A DNA stretch of 64,000 bases from Methylocapsa acidiphila B2. GTDB taxonomy: Bacteria > Pseudomonadota > Alphaproteobacteria > Rhizobiales > Beijerinckiaceae. The notes under the pieces are model-generated. The model was given only the letters and a program-made list of their open reading frames with translations, was not told the origin of the DNA and did not search any database. Both the position numbers and the translations under genes were made by a program. Positions 9,345 through 18,971 of the stretch are shown piece after piece. Positions within the stretch are counted from its first letter, which is position 1; each line of letters opens with the position of its first letter. The stretch spans positions 744,001 to 808,000 of the forward strand of contig NZ_KE386496.1 in NCBI RefSeq assembly GCF_000427445.1, read 5' to 3'.

Positions 9345-9656
9345 GGATAATCCTTGAATAAGGGAAGAGGCGATCGTGCCGCGATTTCGAGCAACGCATA
9401 TCAGCGTGGTGGGGCCGCCGCCAAGCGCGATCGCACGGCTGATCAGCGAGAGTTGAAATTTTCCCGCTCCATGCCCTGACGCCGGTCGTTAATTCCATCT
9501 CCGATGCGTGACCTCTGCGGAGGCGCCGGGCGCCGCGCAAGTCGAAGCATGTCATTCAGCGAGCGACTGTTGCATAAGATCCACAGCGCTTCGACGCTTT
9601 GAGCGGTAAGATAGGGTCGAGCCAGATCTCAGCGCGCCATCAACAAAGCGGCCGTC
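9345..9656. other. Divergent intergenic stretch, nothing recognised
   Basis: 312 bp between the minus-strand secreted protein and the plus-strand O-antigen-ligase-like gene. It must hold both promoters. I see no clear -35/-10 pair, hairpin terminator or RNA gene. Confidence 0.4.
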
Positions 9657-10931
9657 ATGTCCGTCGCCTCTCGCCACGCCGATACGCCTGCCGCGGATGC
9701 AGCCAAGCTGCTGATGCGCCTGGGCTTGGCCGTCTTGATGATCGCCCTGCCTTGCGCAGGTATCGTTTCGCGGGGCGCGATCTATGTCTTGATGCCGGTC
9801 GGCGCGATTTTGGTCCTCGGCGGCGCCTTGCTTTACGGGCCCGATCATGGGTCGCGCGAATTGCGCGCGGCAATTTTTTCGCCTGCCGGCGCAACAGCCC
9901 TTTTTCTGACCTTTTGGGCCGGGGTTTCTCTGATCTGGACGCCGTTTCCAGCCGAGGCCGCGACGCGATTCCTTCAGATCGTCGGCACGACCTTTCTCGT
10001 CGCGCTGGTCGCCGCATTTCTGCCCGACCGGACAAGGCCTTTCGACCTTTATCTTCTTCCCATCGGCCTCGTCCTGACCGCGATTGTGAGTCTCGTTCTT
10101 GCGCTCGGCGGCCCGAGCTGGTTCTGGGGACCGTCTGAATTCGCGGAATCCTTATTCGAGCGGACCGCGATCGCCTTGATCGTTCTGGTTTGGCCGGCGC
10201 TCGGGGCCTTGTCCCTTCGCGAGCATTGGATCTCCGCCGCTGGCCTCGCCTTGCTCGCGGCCGGCGTCGCTTTGGCGGGATCAGCCCAGATTGCGCTCGC
10301 GGCGATGGGCGCCGGAGCCTTTACTTTCGCGGTCGCAATGTCCGACCCAGGCCGCATGGCTCTTCTGCTCCGGCGGATTTTGACGCCATTGATCCTGCTC
10401 GCGCCTGGATTGGCCTTGCTTTACGCCGCCGTCTTCAAGACGACGGGGTTCGAGCCCGGGCCGGCTTCGGCCTCGCTCCAAGTTTGGAGCGATCTGATCG
10501 CGGAGCAATGGCCGCGCCTGATCACCGGCCACGGATTCGACATGGCCAATCGTGGCCTCAGCATCGGCTATCTGCCCGCCCGGACCCCGAAAAGCCTTTT
10601 GTTCGTGCTCTGGTACGATCTGGGCCTTGTCGGGGCTGTCGCGTTTGCGCTCCTTGTGGCCCACGTCGTGCGCCTGGCGGGGGGGATCACGCCGGCGGTG
10701 GCCCCTGCGGCGCTCGCCGGCCTGGTTGCGACTTTGACACTCGCTTTTCTTGGCGTGGCGGCGGCACAGATCTGGTGGGTGACGTTGATCAATTGCGTCG
10801 TCATCGCTTTCGCGATTCTGATCAAAGGGACCTATCGAACGCAGCGTCCAAGCGCGCCGGCGATCGATCCTGAATTCGAGTTGCGGAAAAATGCGGAGGA
10901 GGGCGCTCGACCCGATGCCTCTCAATTGTAG
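9657..10931 (+). CDS. O-antigen ligase/polymerase-like membrane protein
   Basis: A 424-residue integral membrane protein with about ten or more hydrophobic segments. After a hydrophobic first half, the segment DLIAEQWPRLITGHGFDMAN sits in a predicted periplasmic loop and resembles the Wzy/WaaL (O-antigen ligase superfamily) loop in which glycans are transferred. RTPKSLLFVLWYDLGLVGAV is also typical. Such proteins polymerise or attach surface polysaccharides. No other polysaccharide gene is adjacent, so the substrate is unknown. The C-terminal ~30 residues are polar and cytoplasmic. Confidence 0.65.
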   Translation: MSVASRHADTPAADAAKLLMRLGLAVLMIALPCAGIVSRGAIYVLMPVGAILVLGGALLYGPDHGSRELRAAIFSPAGATALFLTFWAGVSLIWTPFPAEAATRFLQIVGTTFLVALVAAFLPDRTRPFDLYLLPIGLVLTAIVSLVLALGGPSWFWGPSEFAESLFERTAIALIVLVWPALGALSLREHWISAAGLALLAAGVALAGSAQIALAAMGAGAFTFAVAMSDPGRMALLLRRILTPLILLAPGLALLYAAVFKTTGFEPGPASASLQVWSDLIAEQWPRLITGHGFDMANRGLSIGYLPARTPKSLLFVLWYDLGLVGAVAFALLVAHVVRLAGGITPAVAPAALAGLVATLTLAFLGVAAAQIWWVTLINCVVIAFAILIKGTYRTQRPSAPAIDPEFELRKNAEEGARPDASQL

Positions 10932-11169
10932 GCCCCTGGCAACTGACAGGCGGGAGGGGGTGCGCCAAATGCGCTTCAACATCATGTGAACCGGTCCTGA
11001 GACCTAGGAAATCCGCTTCCAGCGAGCCGCAACGCCTTGATCTTCACCAGCATGAATGATGGGGGCATGGCAAATCGGAGGGGGATTTTCGGCTTTGCAG
11101 GGGCGCGCCAATGAAAATCATTGCGAAAATGGCGCGCGGATCGGCCCAAGAAGGTCTTGCGGGAGCCGG

Positions 11170-11715
11170 GTGAGCGGCCTTAACATCAAGCCCATGATCG
11201 AGGCGCTCATCACCATCAGAAACGCGCGGGAAGGCGACGCCGAAGGGATCGCCGACGTGCATGACGCCGCTTGGCGGGACGCCTACCGGGGCATTATTCC
11301 CGGCCGGGAGCTCGAGCGCATGATCGCGCGGCGCGGACCGCGCTGGTGGGAATCCGCGATCAAGCGGGGTTCGCGGCTGCTCGTCCTCGATTTCGACGAA
11401 ACGATTTGCGGCTATGCGAGCTATGGCCGCAATCGCGTGCCTTCTCTGCGTTACGGCGGAGAAGTTTTCGAGCTCTATATCGCGCCCGAATTTCAGGGGC
11501 TCGGCTTTGGCAAGCGTCTGTTCAAACTCGCCCGCAAGGATCTCGCCGCGCATGGCTACAGGTCCTTCCTCGTTTGGGCTCTCGCCGATAATGAAAGAGC
11601 CGTTCAATTCTACGGGAAGCTCGGCGGCGTTAACGTGCGGCGCGCCGATGAACGATTCGGCGCGGAGACACGTGCGCGCCTTGCTTTCGCCTTCGAGGAC
11701 AATAATTGCGAATAG
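11170..11715 (+). CDS. GNAT family N-acetyltransferase
   Basis: A 181-residue acetyltransferase. The family elements are in order: ITIRNAREGDAEGIADVH (beta1-alpha1), FELYIAPEFQGLGFGKRLF containing the Q-x-x-G-x-G acetyl-CoA pyrophosphate loop, and VWALADNERAVQFYGKLGG (motif B). The acceptor is unknown. GTG 11170 is chosen because GGGAG lies 4 bases upstream; ATG 11194 has no ribosome site but is a plausible alternative, and the longer frame from 11056 adds unrelated sequence. A small GAGCC/GGCTC hairpin overlaps the stop codon. Confidence 0.8.
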   Translation: MSGLNIKPMIEALITIRNAREGDAEGIADVHDAAWRDAYRGIIPGRELERMIARRGPRWWESAIKRGSRLLVLDFDETICGYASYGRNRVPSLRYGGEVFELYIAPEFQGLGFGKRLFKLARKDLAAHGYRSFLVWALADNERAVQFYGKLGGVNVRRADERFGAETRARLAFAFEDNNCE

Positions 11716-11928
11716 AGCCGCTCGGCTCGTTTGCGCTTTGTATGGCCCAGCGTGAACGCGCTATGGCGCGAGCTATGCTATTTGCGGGCGCGGCGAGAGT
11801 TTTGTACATAGCCTCTTGACGGAGGGCCCAGCGGGGATGCGCCGACGCGCCAATCGCTTCGATTAAGCCGATGCGGACCTAACGCGCGGCGTCTCGGCTC
11901 GTCCCAAGGCAATTTTGGAGATACAGGC

Positions 11929-12459
11929 ATGCATCTTGACGCGATTCCGATCGGCGAAAATCCACCTTATGAAGTTAATGTTTTCATCGAGGTGCCGATC
12001 GGGGGCGAGCCCATCAAATATGAGCTCGACAAAAAGGCCGGCGTCTTGATGGTCGACCGCTTTCTTTATACTTCGATGCGATATCCGGGAAATTACGGCT
12101 TTATCCCTCATACATTGTCGGAAGACGGAGATCCTTGCGACGTCATCGTCGCCAATACGCGCGCGATTGTTCCAGGCGCCGTCATGAGCTGCAAGGTCGT
12201 CGGCGTCCTGCTCATGCAGGACGAGGCCGGTAGCGACGAAAAGATCATCGCCGTGCCGTCGGCGAAATTGACCAAGCGCTACGAGAAAATCGAAAATTTC
12301 ACCGATCTACCGGACATCACCTTGCGCCAGTTCGAGCATTTTTTCGCTCATTACAAGGATCTGGAGCCCGGCAAATGGGTGAAGATCCACGGTTGGGCGG
12401 ATGCCGAGGCGGCGCGAAAAATCGTGCTCGATTCAATCGAGCGCGCGAAAGCCGCATAG
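11929..12459 (+). CDS. ppa: Inorganic pyrophosphatase (family I)
   Basis: A 176-residue soluble enzyme that hydrolyses pyrophosphate and drives biosynthetic reactions. The family I signature D-G-D-P-C-D is present in [11 protein letters not shown], preceded by [21 protein letters not shown] supplies the N-terminal lysines and glutamate. The length is standard for the bacterial hexameric form. It converges with metW, with only 21 bp between the stops and no obvious terminator hairpin. Confidence 0.97.
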   Translation: MHLDAIPIGENPPYEVNVFIEVPIGGEPIKYELDKKAGVLMVDRFLYTSMRYPGNYGFIPHTLSEDGDPCDVIVANTRAIVPGAVMSCKVVGVLLMQDEAGSDEKIIAVPSAKLTKRYEKIENFTDLPDITLRQFEHFFAHYKDLEPGKWVKIHGWADAEAARKIVLDSIERAKAA

Positions 12460-12480
12460 GAATTTGACTGCGGGGCGCCC

Positions 12481-13119
12481 TCAACGCTTGCGGGTCAGGC
12501 GGAAGACCCCTTGCTCGCCGAAAAGATTCCAAACCCAGGGCGCGCTGCTGTTGAGCGGCGCGCCGAAGCGGTCGAGCGCGACGCCGCGTTCGATCCGCGC
12601 GCCGACCGCCTGCACGAGCCCGATGAAGTCCTGGATCGTGCAGAAATGGATATTCGGCGTTTCATACCAGGCATAGGGGAGGTTGCGCGTCTGGGGCATC
12701 CGGCCGCCGAGCGCCACTTGCATGCGAATGCGCCAATGCCCGAAATTCGGGAAGGACACGATCGCATGTTGACCGATGCGCAGCATATGTTCGAGCACGT
12801 CGCGCGGCCGGCGCGTCGCCTGCAAGGTCTGCGAGAGAATCACATAATCGAAAGCGCCGTCGGGATAGGCCGAGAGATCGGCGTCGGCGTCGCCTTGAAT
12901 GACTGAGAGCCCTTTGGCGACGCAGTCATTGACGCCTTGCTGCGAGAGCTCGATGCCGCGGGCGTCGACGCCTTTTTCCTCGCTCAAGAGCCGCAAAAGG
13001 GCGCCGTCGCCGCAGCCGACGTCGAGCACGCGACTGTTCGGCTTGACCATATCGGCCACGAGAAGGAGATCGACGCGCGCCGCGTCGGCGCGGAACGGCC
13101 GCAAATGTTCTTCAGCCAT
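12481..13119 (-). CDS. metW: Methionine biosynthesis protein MetW
   Basis: A 212-residue class I SAM-dependent methyltransferase-like protein. The SAM loop reads VLDVGCGDGALLRLL (about residues 35-49), followed by GIELSQQGVNDCVAKG and DYVILSQTLQATRRP. MetW works with MetX in homoserine O-acylation; its exact contribution is still unclear. It starts 3 bp after the metX stop, so the two are one operon and probably coupled. Only one strong start (ATG 13119) fits. Confidence 0.93.
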   Translation of the reverse strand: MAEEHLRPFRADAARVDLLLVADMVKPNSRVLDVGCGDGALLRLLSEEKGVDARGIELSQQGVNDCVAKGLSVIQGDADADLSAYPDGAFDYVILSQTLQATRRPRDVLEHMLRIGQHAIVSFPNFGHWRIRMQVALGGRMPQTRNLPYAWYETPNIHFCTIQDFIGLVQAVGARIERGVALDRFGAPLNSSAPWVWNLFGEQGVFRLTRKR

Positions 13120-13122
13120 GAC

Positions 13123-14316
13123 TCAATCCGGCCTGGGCTTGGCCGGCGGCAGGCCCCGCGCGCGCGCCGCGGCGTCGAGGAAACCGCGGGAGGTTGCGAT
13201 GAACTCAGGAATGTTCAGTAAGAAAGCGTCATGGCCGCGGTCCGTTTCGATGTCAACGAAGGACACCGAGGCGCCGCCGGCGTTCAAGGCGTGCACGATC
13301 GCGCGCGAGGCCGCCGTCGGATAGAGCCAGTCCGAATTGAAGGAGACGACGCAAAAGCGCGTCTTCGCGCCCTTGAACGCGAGCGCTAGCGAGCCGTCAT
13401 AATCGGCGGCGAGATCAAAATAATCGCAGGCTCTGGTGACATAGAGGTAAGAATTGGCGTCGAATCGATCGACGAAGCTCATGCCCTGATAGCGAAGATA
13501 GTTTTCGATCTGAAATTCCGCATCGAAGGAGAAGGTCGGTGCGGCGCGGCCCTGCAGCTTGCGGCCAAACTTGCTCTGCAGCGCTCCATCGGACAAATAG
13601 GTGATATGCGCGGCCATGCGGGCGACGGCCAGTCCCTTGGTCGGCACGACGCCCTGTTCGAGATAGCGTCCTTTCCGCCAGTCCGGGTCGGCCATGACCG
13701 CTTGGCGCCCGACCTCGTGAAAGGCGATGTTCTGCGACGAATGCTTGGCGGCGGTCGCGATCGGCATAGCGGCGAACACGCGCTCCTTATAGCTCGCGAT
13801 CCATTGCAGGACTTGCATCCCGCCCATGGAGCCGCCGACGACGCAAAACAGCGTGTCTATGCCGAGGCGGTCGATCAGCATGGCCTGGGCGCGGACCATG
13901 TCCTTGATGGTGACGATCGGCAGATCGAGCCCATAGGGCCGGCCCGTCGCCGGATTGAGCGACGCGGGACCCGTCGTGCCCATACAGCCGCCGATGACAT
14001 TGGTGGAAATGACGAAATAGCGGTCGGTGTCGATCGGCCGCCCCGGTCCGACCATGGTTTGCCACCAGCCAGGCTTGCCGGTGATCGGATGGTCGTTGGC
14101 GACATGCTGATCGCCCGTCAGCGCGTGGCAAACGAGAACGGCGTTGGAGCGGTCGGCGTTGAGCGCCCCATAGGTTTGATAGGCGATCGTGAATGGGCTA
14201 AGCGAGCTTCCTGCGTCGAGCTGAAGCGGTTGGTCCGCGCCGAAATGCGCGACGAGGCTGTGCGGCGCGTCGACTTCACGGAGGCCAGCCGCCTTGTTCG
14301 TCGGATCAGGGGGCAC
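13123..14316 (-). CDS. metX: Homoserine O-acetyltransferase (MetX)
   Basis: A 397-residue alpha/beta hydrolase that acylates homoserine as the first committed step of methionine synthesis. The nucleophile elbow is GGS163MGG. The acid lies in NSDWLYPT and the histidine in [15 protein letters not shown]-like [11 protein letters not shown] and [10 protein letters not shown] are characteristic. It is paired with metW. metZ at 24.6 kb encodes a sulfhydrylase that would use the product, so the true acyl donor (acetyl or succinyl-CoA) is not certain. The start is GTG 14316. A promoter and direct repeats lie just upstream. Confidence 0.93.
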   Translation of the reverse strand: MPPDPTNKAAGLREVDAPHSLVAHFGADQPLQLDAGSSLSPFTIAYQTYGALNADRSNAVLVCHALTGDQHVANDHPITGKPGWWQTMVGPGRPIDTDRYFVISTNVIGGCMGTTGPASLNPATGRPYGLDLPIVTIKDMVRAQAMLIDRLGIDTLFCVVGGSMGGMQVLQWIASYKERVFAAMPIATAAKHSSQNIAFHEVGRQAVMADPDWRKGRYLEQGVVPTKGLAVARMAAHITYLSDGALQSKFGRKLQGRAAPTFSFDAEFQIENYLRYQGMSFVDRFDANSYLYVTRACDYFDLAADYDGSLALAFKGAKTRFCVVSFNSDWLYPTAASRAIVHALNAGGASVSFVDIETDRGHDAFLLNIPEFIATSRGFLDAAARARGLPPAKPRPD

Positions 14317-14356
14317 TTGCGCTCGATGCGTTCGGTATGGCGAACATTATGTACGT

Positions 14357-14399
14357 TACTTAGGAGAATATGGCGCAAAGTGTCAAGATTGCGCAAAGT
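14357..14399 (-). promoter_or_regulatory. Candidate metX promoter with flanking direct repeats
   Basis: Read on the minus strand, a perfect -35 hexamer TTGACA (14386-14381) is followed after 18 bp by TAAGTA (14362-14357) as a weak -10. The 9-bp sequence GCGCAAAGT (plus-strand reading) occurs at 14373-14381 and 14391-14399, on either side of the -35, with starts 18 bp apart. This spacing on one helix face would suit a dimeric regulator. No SAM-II-type riboswitch features were found. Confidence 0.45.
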
Positions 14400-14459
14400 T
14401 TTTCCGGCGGTTGTTCGGATTGGGCCGGCAATTCCAAGGACCCAGCCAGGCCCTCCAAC

Positions 14460-14927
14460 CTAGCTCGCCCGCTTCGGACTCGCGCGCGAGGCGAGTGGAA
14501 TCGGCAGGCGAGATCCGGATTCGTCGAGAATGGCGAAGTGATAGCGGCCAGCCTCGTCCTGCCGAACGGAATAGCGCAGGCGCTCGACGACATTATTAGC
14601 GGAGTCGAAGGTGAGGACGGCGGGACTGAGATCGGCGATTTGCTCGCCCTCGACATAGATGGAGCTGCAGATGATGAGCTCGTCGCCGGGCTGGCAAGTC
14701 CGCGCGGCGGCGCCATTGAGAATGCAGCAGTGCGAGCCGCGCTGCCCAAGAATGACATAGGTCGACAGCCTAGCACCGGAATTCTTGTTCCAGATCTCCA
14801 CGAATTCGAGCGGCAAAATCCCGGCCGCCTCGCAATGGTCCGGATCGAGCGTGATCGAGCCATGATATTCGAGGTTCGCCTCCGTGACGCGGATGCCATG
14901 GAGCTTGCCGCCGACGATCTTTCGCAT
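14460..14927 (-). CDS. panD: Aspartate 1-decarboxylase (pyruvoyl-dependent)
   Basis: PanD makes beta-alanine for pantothenate and coenzyme A. The 155-residue proenzyme starts [15 protein letters not shown], with the self-cleavage site G23-S24 in EYHGSIT, where S24 becomes the pyruvoyl group. [19 protein letters not shown] is the conserved core. The last ~35 residues extend beyond the ~120-residue length usual for PanD and may be lineage-specific. panC and panB are not nearby. It lies 143 bp upstream of metX on the same strand. Confidence 0.93.
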   Translation of the reverse strand: MRKIVGGKLHGIRVTEANLEYHGSITLDPDHCEAAGILPLEFVEIWNKNSGARLSTYVILGQRGSHCCILNGAAARTCQPGDELIICSSIYVEGEQIADLSPAVLTFDSANNVVERLRYSVRQDEAGRYHFAILDESGSRLPIPLASRASPKRAS

Positions 14928-15292
14928 GTTTCAAAATCCGTTTCGCTGAATTCACGCGCCAATAGGATCGGAAGCGATTATTTCGCCAGCCGTGTTCCAA
15001 GACCGAGCCGCGGCGCATTCCCTCGAGTTTGCGCGTGCGAAATTCGCCGCCACCCATGCAGCAAATTTCGGAGAAATCCAGCTTTTTCCGCGTCCGCCGA
15101 ATGGCGCCGATTCTAAATGGGGGCACATGCTGAATGCCAAAAATACTGTAATTTCAAGATATTTACATCTATATTGAATGTTTTGACGTAGCGGTATTCG
15201 ACGTCGAAGTGCGATCGCACATTCAAATATTGTACATTCGAAAAGTTATATAAACATATGATATATTGATATAATGGCCATGCTAAGCTGAG
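14928..15292. other. Intergenic stretch ending in an AT-rich block
   Basis: 365 bp between the liuD stop and the panD start. Positions 15125-15290 are strikingly AT-rich for this genome, with runs such as TTATATAAACATATGATATA. They also contain a 12-bp palindrome GTGCGATCGCAC (15210-15221) and two ACATTC copies (15219-15224 and 15234-15239). No coding frame is supported. It probably carries panD regulatory DNA; the composition could also mark an old insertion. Confidence 0.5.
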
Positions 15293-17347
15293 TTATCGTT
15301 CGGTTTCATCGACATGGCCCGCGCCTTCGAAGCGCGCGAGTTCCGCGCCTTCCGCCGCCTGATCTCCCGCCCGCACGTAAAATTCCGTGATAAGCCCGTC
15401 GCCCGGCGCGCGGAGCTGATGCTCCATCTTCATCGCCTCCAAAACGAGGATCGGTTGATTGGCTTCGACGCGGGCGCCGGGCTCGACCAGAAGCGCGGCG
15501 ATCCGCCCCGGCATAGGCGAGACGAGGCGCCCGCGCGCTTGCGGCTTACTTGCCTCTTCGCCGGTCCCGTCGATGAGCGCGAAATGGCGGACGGCCTCAC
15601 CTTTGCGGAACACCGCGAAGCCCGCCGGACACCCGGTCCAGGACGCCGATCGTTGATGGCCGTCGAGATCGACGCACAAGGCTCCATCGGGTGCGAGCGC
15701 GCCTCGCGCGTAGAGAACCATGCCGTCTTGCGGCAGATCGAGTCGCCAACCGCGGCGCAGATAGGCGACGCCGATCGCGATCTCGTCCCGCGGCGCGGCG
15801 TCGATTTCGCGCAGCCGCAGGGTTTCCCGCAGCCGTCCATTGAGAAGCCAGCCGTCGCGCGAACTCCAAGGGCTCCATTGATCCCGTGAGCGCTTTGCTT
15901 GCGCCCGAGCTGCCTCTTCGCGCCAACAAAGGAGGCCGACCGCCGCCATCGCAAGGATCTCGCGAGAGGGAGGGCCCGGCGGGGCCAGCAGGTCGGCGCT
16001 ATGGCGCGCAATGAAGCCGGTGTCGAGCGCCGCATCGGCATAGGCCTGATGCCCGGCTATGCGGCGCAATAGCTCTATGTTGGTCGCAACGCCTTCGATA
16101 AAGACATCGTCGAGCGCTGCGCGTAGACGCCGGATCGCCGCCGGCCTGTCGGCGCCCCAAACGATCAGCTTGGCGATCAGCGGATCATAATAGATTGGGA
16201 CTTCGCCAGGGGCCGCGACGCCGGCGTCGATGCGGAGTTGTGGGCTAGGCGTCGGTAGATCGAGGCGCTCGATGCGCCCGGGCTGGGGCAGGAAATCCCG
16301 CATCGGGTCCTCGGCGTAGAGGCGCGCCTCGATTGCATGGCCGTGCGACAAAATTTGCGCCTGTTCGAGCGGCAGAGCCTCACCCGCCGCGATGCGGATC
16401 TGCCATTCGACAAGGTCGAGGCCAGCAATCATTTCCGTCGCCGGATGCTCGACTTGAAGACGCGTGTTCATCTCCATGAAATAAAAGGCGTCGAGCGAGG
16501 CGGGGACGAGAAACTCGATCGTGCCGGCGCCGACATAGGAGATCGCTTTCGCCGCCGCCAGGGCGGCCTCTCGCATGTGCCGGCGCAAGTCATCGGAAAG
16601 GCCAGGAGCAGGCGCCTCCTCGATGATTTTCTGATGCCGGCGTTGGATCGAGCAATCGCGATCGAAAAGATGGACGTAATTTTGCCGTGCGTCGGCGAAG
16701 ATCTGAACTTCGACATGCCGGGGGGCCGGCAAGAATTTCTCGACGAGCAGGCGATCGTCGCCAAAGGCGGAGGCGGCTTCGCGTCGGGCGCTTTCGACGG
16801 CGGCCGCGAAGGCTGCGGCTTCCGCGACGATCTTCATGCCCTTGCCGCCGCCGCCGGCCGAGGGCTTGATCATGACCGGATAGCCTATCGCGTCGGCCGC
16901 CTCGCCGAGGCGCCGCAGGCCCTGGTCTGGGCCGTGATAGCCCGGCAGAAGAGGCACGCTAGCGCGCTCCATAAGCGCCTTGGCCTCCGCCTTGTCGCCC
17001 ATAGCTCTGATCGCGTCAGGCGGCGGCCCAATGAAGACGAGTCCGGCTTCGGCGCAGGCTTCGGCGAAAGCGGCGTTCTCGGCCAGAAAGCCATAGCCCG
17101 GATGCACGGCCTCGGCGCCCGCCGCCAGCGCCGCCGCGATGATCTTGACGCCTTCGAGATAGCTCTCGCGCGCTGGCGCCGGGCCGATGCGCAAGGCTTC
17201 GTCGGCGAGTGCGACATGCAGCGCCTCGCGATCGGCGTCGGAATAGACCCCGACGGTCGAGATCGCCAGGCGCCGCGCGGTCTTGATGATCCGGCAGGCG
17301 ATCTCGCCGCGATTGGCGATGAGGATTTTGGAAAAAAGCGCGGGCAT
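15293..17347 (-). CDS. liuD: Methylcrotonyl-CoA carboxylase biotin-containing (alpha) subunit
   Basis: A 684-residue acyl-CoA carboxylase alpha subunit. It begins MPALFSKILIANRGEIACRI, the biotin carboxylase start. The ATP-grasp contains SAGGGGKGMK and the core has MEMNTRLQVEHP. The biotin site is A-M-K640-M near the C-terminus, in a biotinyl domain. With LiuB it carboxylates 3-methylcrotonyl-CoA using ATP and bicarbonate. ATG 17347 is chosen over a frame extending to 17878, whose extra 177 residues are a shadow of liuB. It starts 8 bp after the liuB stop. Propionyl-CoA specificity is possible but the liuA neighbour argues for leucine breakdown. Confidence 0.93.
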   Translation of the reverse strand: MPALFSKILIANRGEIACRIIKTARRLAISTVGVYSDADREALHVALADEALRIGPAPARESYLEGVKIIAAALAAGAEAVHPGYGFLAENAAFAEACAEAGLVFIGPPPDAIRAMGDKAEAKALMERASVPLLPGYHGPDQGLRRLGEAADAIGYPVMIKPSAGGGGKGMKIVAEAAAFAAAVESARREAASAFGDDRLLVEKFLPAPRHVEVQIFADARQNYVHLFDRDCSIQRRHQKIIEEAPAPGLSDDLRRHMREAALAAAKAISYVGAGTIEFLVPASLDAFYFMEMNTRLQVEHPATEMIAGLDLVEWQIRIAAGEALPLEQAQILSHGHAIEARLYAEDPMRDFLPQPGRIERLDLPTPSPQLRIDAGVAAPGEVPIYYDPLIAKLIVWGADRPAAIRRLRAALDDVFIEGVATNIELLRRIAGHQAYADAALDTGFIARHSADLLAPPGPPSREILAMAAVGLLCWREEAARAQAKRSRDQWSPWSSRDGWLLNGRLRETLRLREIDAAPRDEIAIGVAYLRRGWRLDLPQDGMVLYARGALAPDGALCVDLDGHQRSASWTGCPAGFAVFRKGEAVRHFALIDGTGEEASKPQARGRLVSPMPGRIAALLVEPGARVEANQPILVLEAMKMEHQLRAPGDGLITEFYVRAGDQAAEGAELARFEGAGHVDETER

Positions 17348-17355
17348 GTCGAGCC

Positions 17356-18963
17356 TCACATCCGGAACACGCCGAAGCGCGTCGCCTCGATCGGCGCGTT
17401 GAGCGCGGCCGAGATCGAGAGGCCTAAAACCCTGCGCGTCTCGGCCGGATTGATGATCCCGTCGTCCCAGAGCCGTGCGCTCGCATAATAAGGATGCGCC
17501 TCGCGCTCGAATTTCTCGTGGATCGGCGCCTTGAAGGCCTCTTCCTCCCCGGCGGACCAGGGCGTCCCCGCCGCGTCGAGATTGTCGCGGCGCACCTCGG
17601 CCAAGACATTGGCGGCCTGCTCGCCGCCCATCACCGAGATTCTCGCGTTCGGCCACATCCACAGGAAGCGCGGGCCGAAGGCGCGCCCGCACATGCCATA
17701 ATTGCCGGCGCCGAAACTGCCGCCGACGACCACCGTGAACTTGGGAACATTGGCGCAGGCGACGGCGGCGACGAGCTTGGCGCCGTCCTTTGCAATGCCT
17801 TGCGCCTCGTACTTCCGGCCGACCATGAAGCCGGTGATGTTTTGCAGAAAGACCAGCGGAATCTTGCGCTGCGCGCAAAGCTCGATGAAATGCGCGCCCT
17901 TCAGCGCCGATTCCGAAAACAGGATTCCATTATTGGCGAGAAGGCCGATCGGATAGCCGAAAATATGGGCGAAGCCGCAGACAAGCGTCGTCCCATAAAG
18001 CGCCTTGAACTCGTCGAAATCGCTGCCGTCGACGATGCGGGCGACGAGTTCGCGCGCGTCATAGGATTTGCGCGCGTCGGCGGGGACAATTCCATAGATC
18101 TCCTCGGGATCATAAAGCGGCTCGACGGGCTCCCGGATCTCGAGGGTTGGGCGTTTGACGCGATTGAGGTTGCCGACGATGCGTCGCGCGATCTGAAGCG
18201 CATGAGCGTCATTCTCCGCATAATGATCGGCGACACCTGAGACGCGGGCGTGAACCTCGGCGCCGCCGAGATCCTCCGCCGAGACGATCTCGCCCGTCGC
18301 AGCCTTCACCAAGGGCGGTCCGGCGAGGAAGATCGTGCCTTGCCTTGCGACGATGATGGTCTCGTCGCTCATCGCAGGGACATAGGCGCCACCGGCCGTG
18401 CAGCTTCCCATCACCACCGCGATCTGAGGGATTCCCTCCGCCGACATGCGCGCCTGATTATAAAAAATTCGGCCGAAATGATCGCGATCCGGGAAGACCT
18501 CGTCCTGATTCGCCAGATGGGCGCCCCCGCTGTCGACGAGATAGATGCAGGGCAGATTGTTTTCGCGCGCGATCTCCTGCGCCCGCAGGTGCTTTTTCAC
18601 CGTCAGCGGATAATAGACGCCGCCCTTCACCGTTGCGTCATTGGCGATGACGACGCATTCATGGCCCTCGATCCGGCCAATTCCCGTGATGAGCCCCGCC
18701 GCCGGCACGGGCTCTGGGTAGACCTCATAGGCCGCGAATTGCGAAAGCTCCAGAAAGGGCGCGCCAGGATCGATGAGCGCGGCGATGCGGGCGCGGGGCG
18801 GCAGCTTGCCGCGCGCGAGATGGCGCTCGCGGGCTTTGGCCCCGCCGCCGAGCCTGAGCTCGACGACTTTGTGCTTCAGATCATCGACCAGCGCCTGCAT
18901 CGCCGCGCGATTGGCGGAAAATTCGGGCGCGTGCGGATCGATATGGGATTTGAGACGCGTCAT
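17356..18963 (-). CDS. liuB: Methylcrotonyl-CoA carboxylase beta subunit (carboxyltransferase)
   Basis: A 535-residue carboxyltransferase with both crotonase-like halves. The N-terminal half includes [20 protein letters not shown] and [17 protein letters not shown]. The C-terminal half includes [15 protein letters not shown] and [16 protein letters not shown]. These match the methylcrotonyl-CoA class better than the propionyl-CoA class. ATG 18963 has a GAGG box and lies 8 bp after the liuA stop; a TTG at 18975 would overlap it. The protein moves carboxyl from biotin on LiuD to methylcrotonyl-CoA. Confidence 0.93.
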   Translation of the reverse strand: MTRLKSHIDPHAPEFSANRAAMQALVDDLKHKVVELRLGGGAKARERHLARGKLPPRARIAALIDPGAPFLELSQFAAYEVYPEPVPAAGLITGIGRIEGHECVVIANDATVKGGVYYPLTVKKHLRAQEIARENNLPCIYLVDSGGAHLANQDEVFPDRDHFGRIFYNQARMSAEGIPQIAVVMGSCTAGGAYVPAMSDETIIVARQGTIFLAGPPLVKAATGEIVSAEDLGGAEVHARVSGVADHYAENDAHALQIARRIVGNLNRVKRPTLEIREPVEPLYDPEEIYGIVPADARKSYDARELVARIVDGSDFDEFKALYGTTLVCGFAHIFGYPIGLLANNGILFSESALKGAHFIELCAQRKIPLVFLQNITGFMVGRKYEAQGIAKDGAKLVAAVACANVPKFTVVVGGSFGAGNYGMCGRAFGPRFLWMWPNARISVMGGEQAANVLAEVRRDNLDAAGTPWSAGEEEAFKAPIHEKFEREAHPYYASARLWDDGIINPAETRRVLGLSISAALNAPIEATRFGVFRM

Positions 18964-18971
18964 GCCCGCCC

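Noticed and set aside
14317-14459. SAM-II riboswitch before metX
   Set aside because: The upstream region shows a promoter and direct repeats but none of the conserved riboswitch elements.
17348-17878. Long N-terminal extension of liuD
   Set aside because: The extra 177 residues are arginine-rich out-of-frame translation of liuB; the biotin carboxylase domain starts at 17347.
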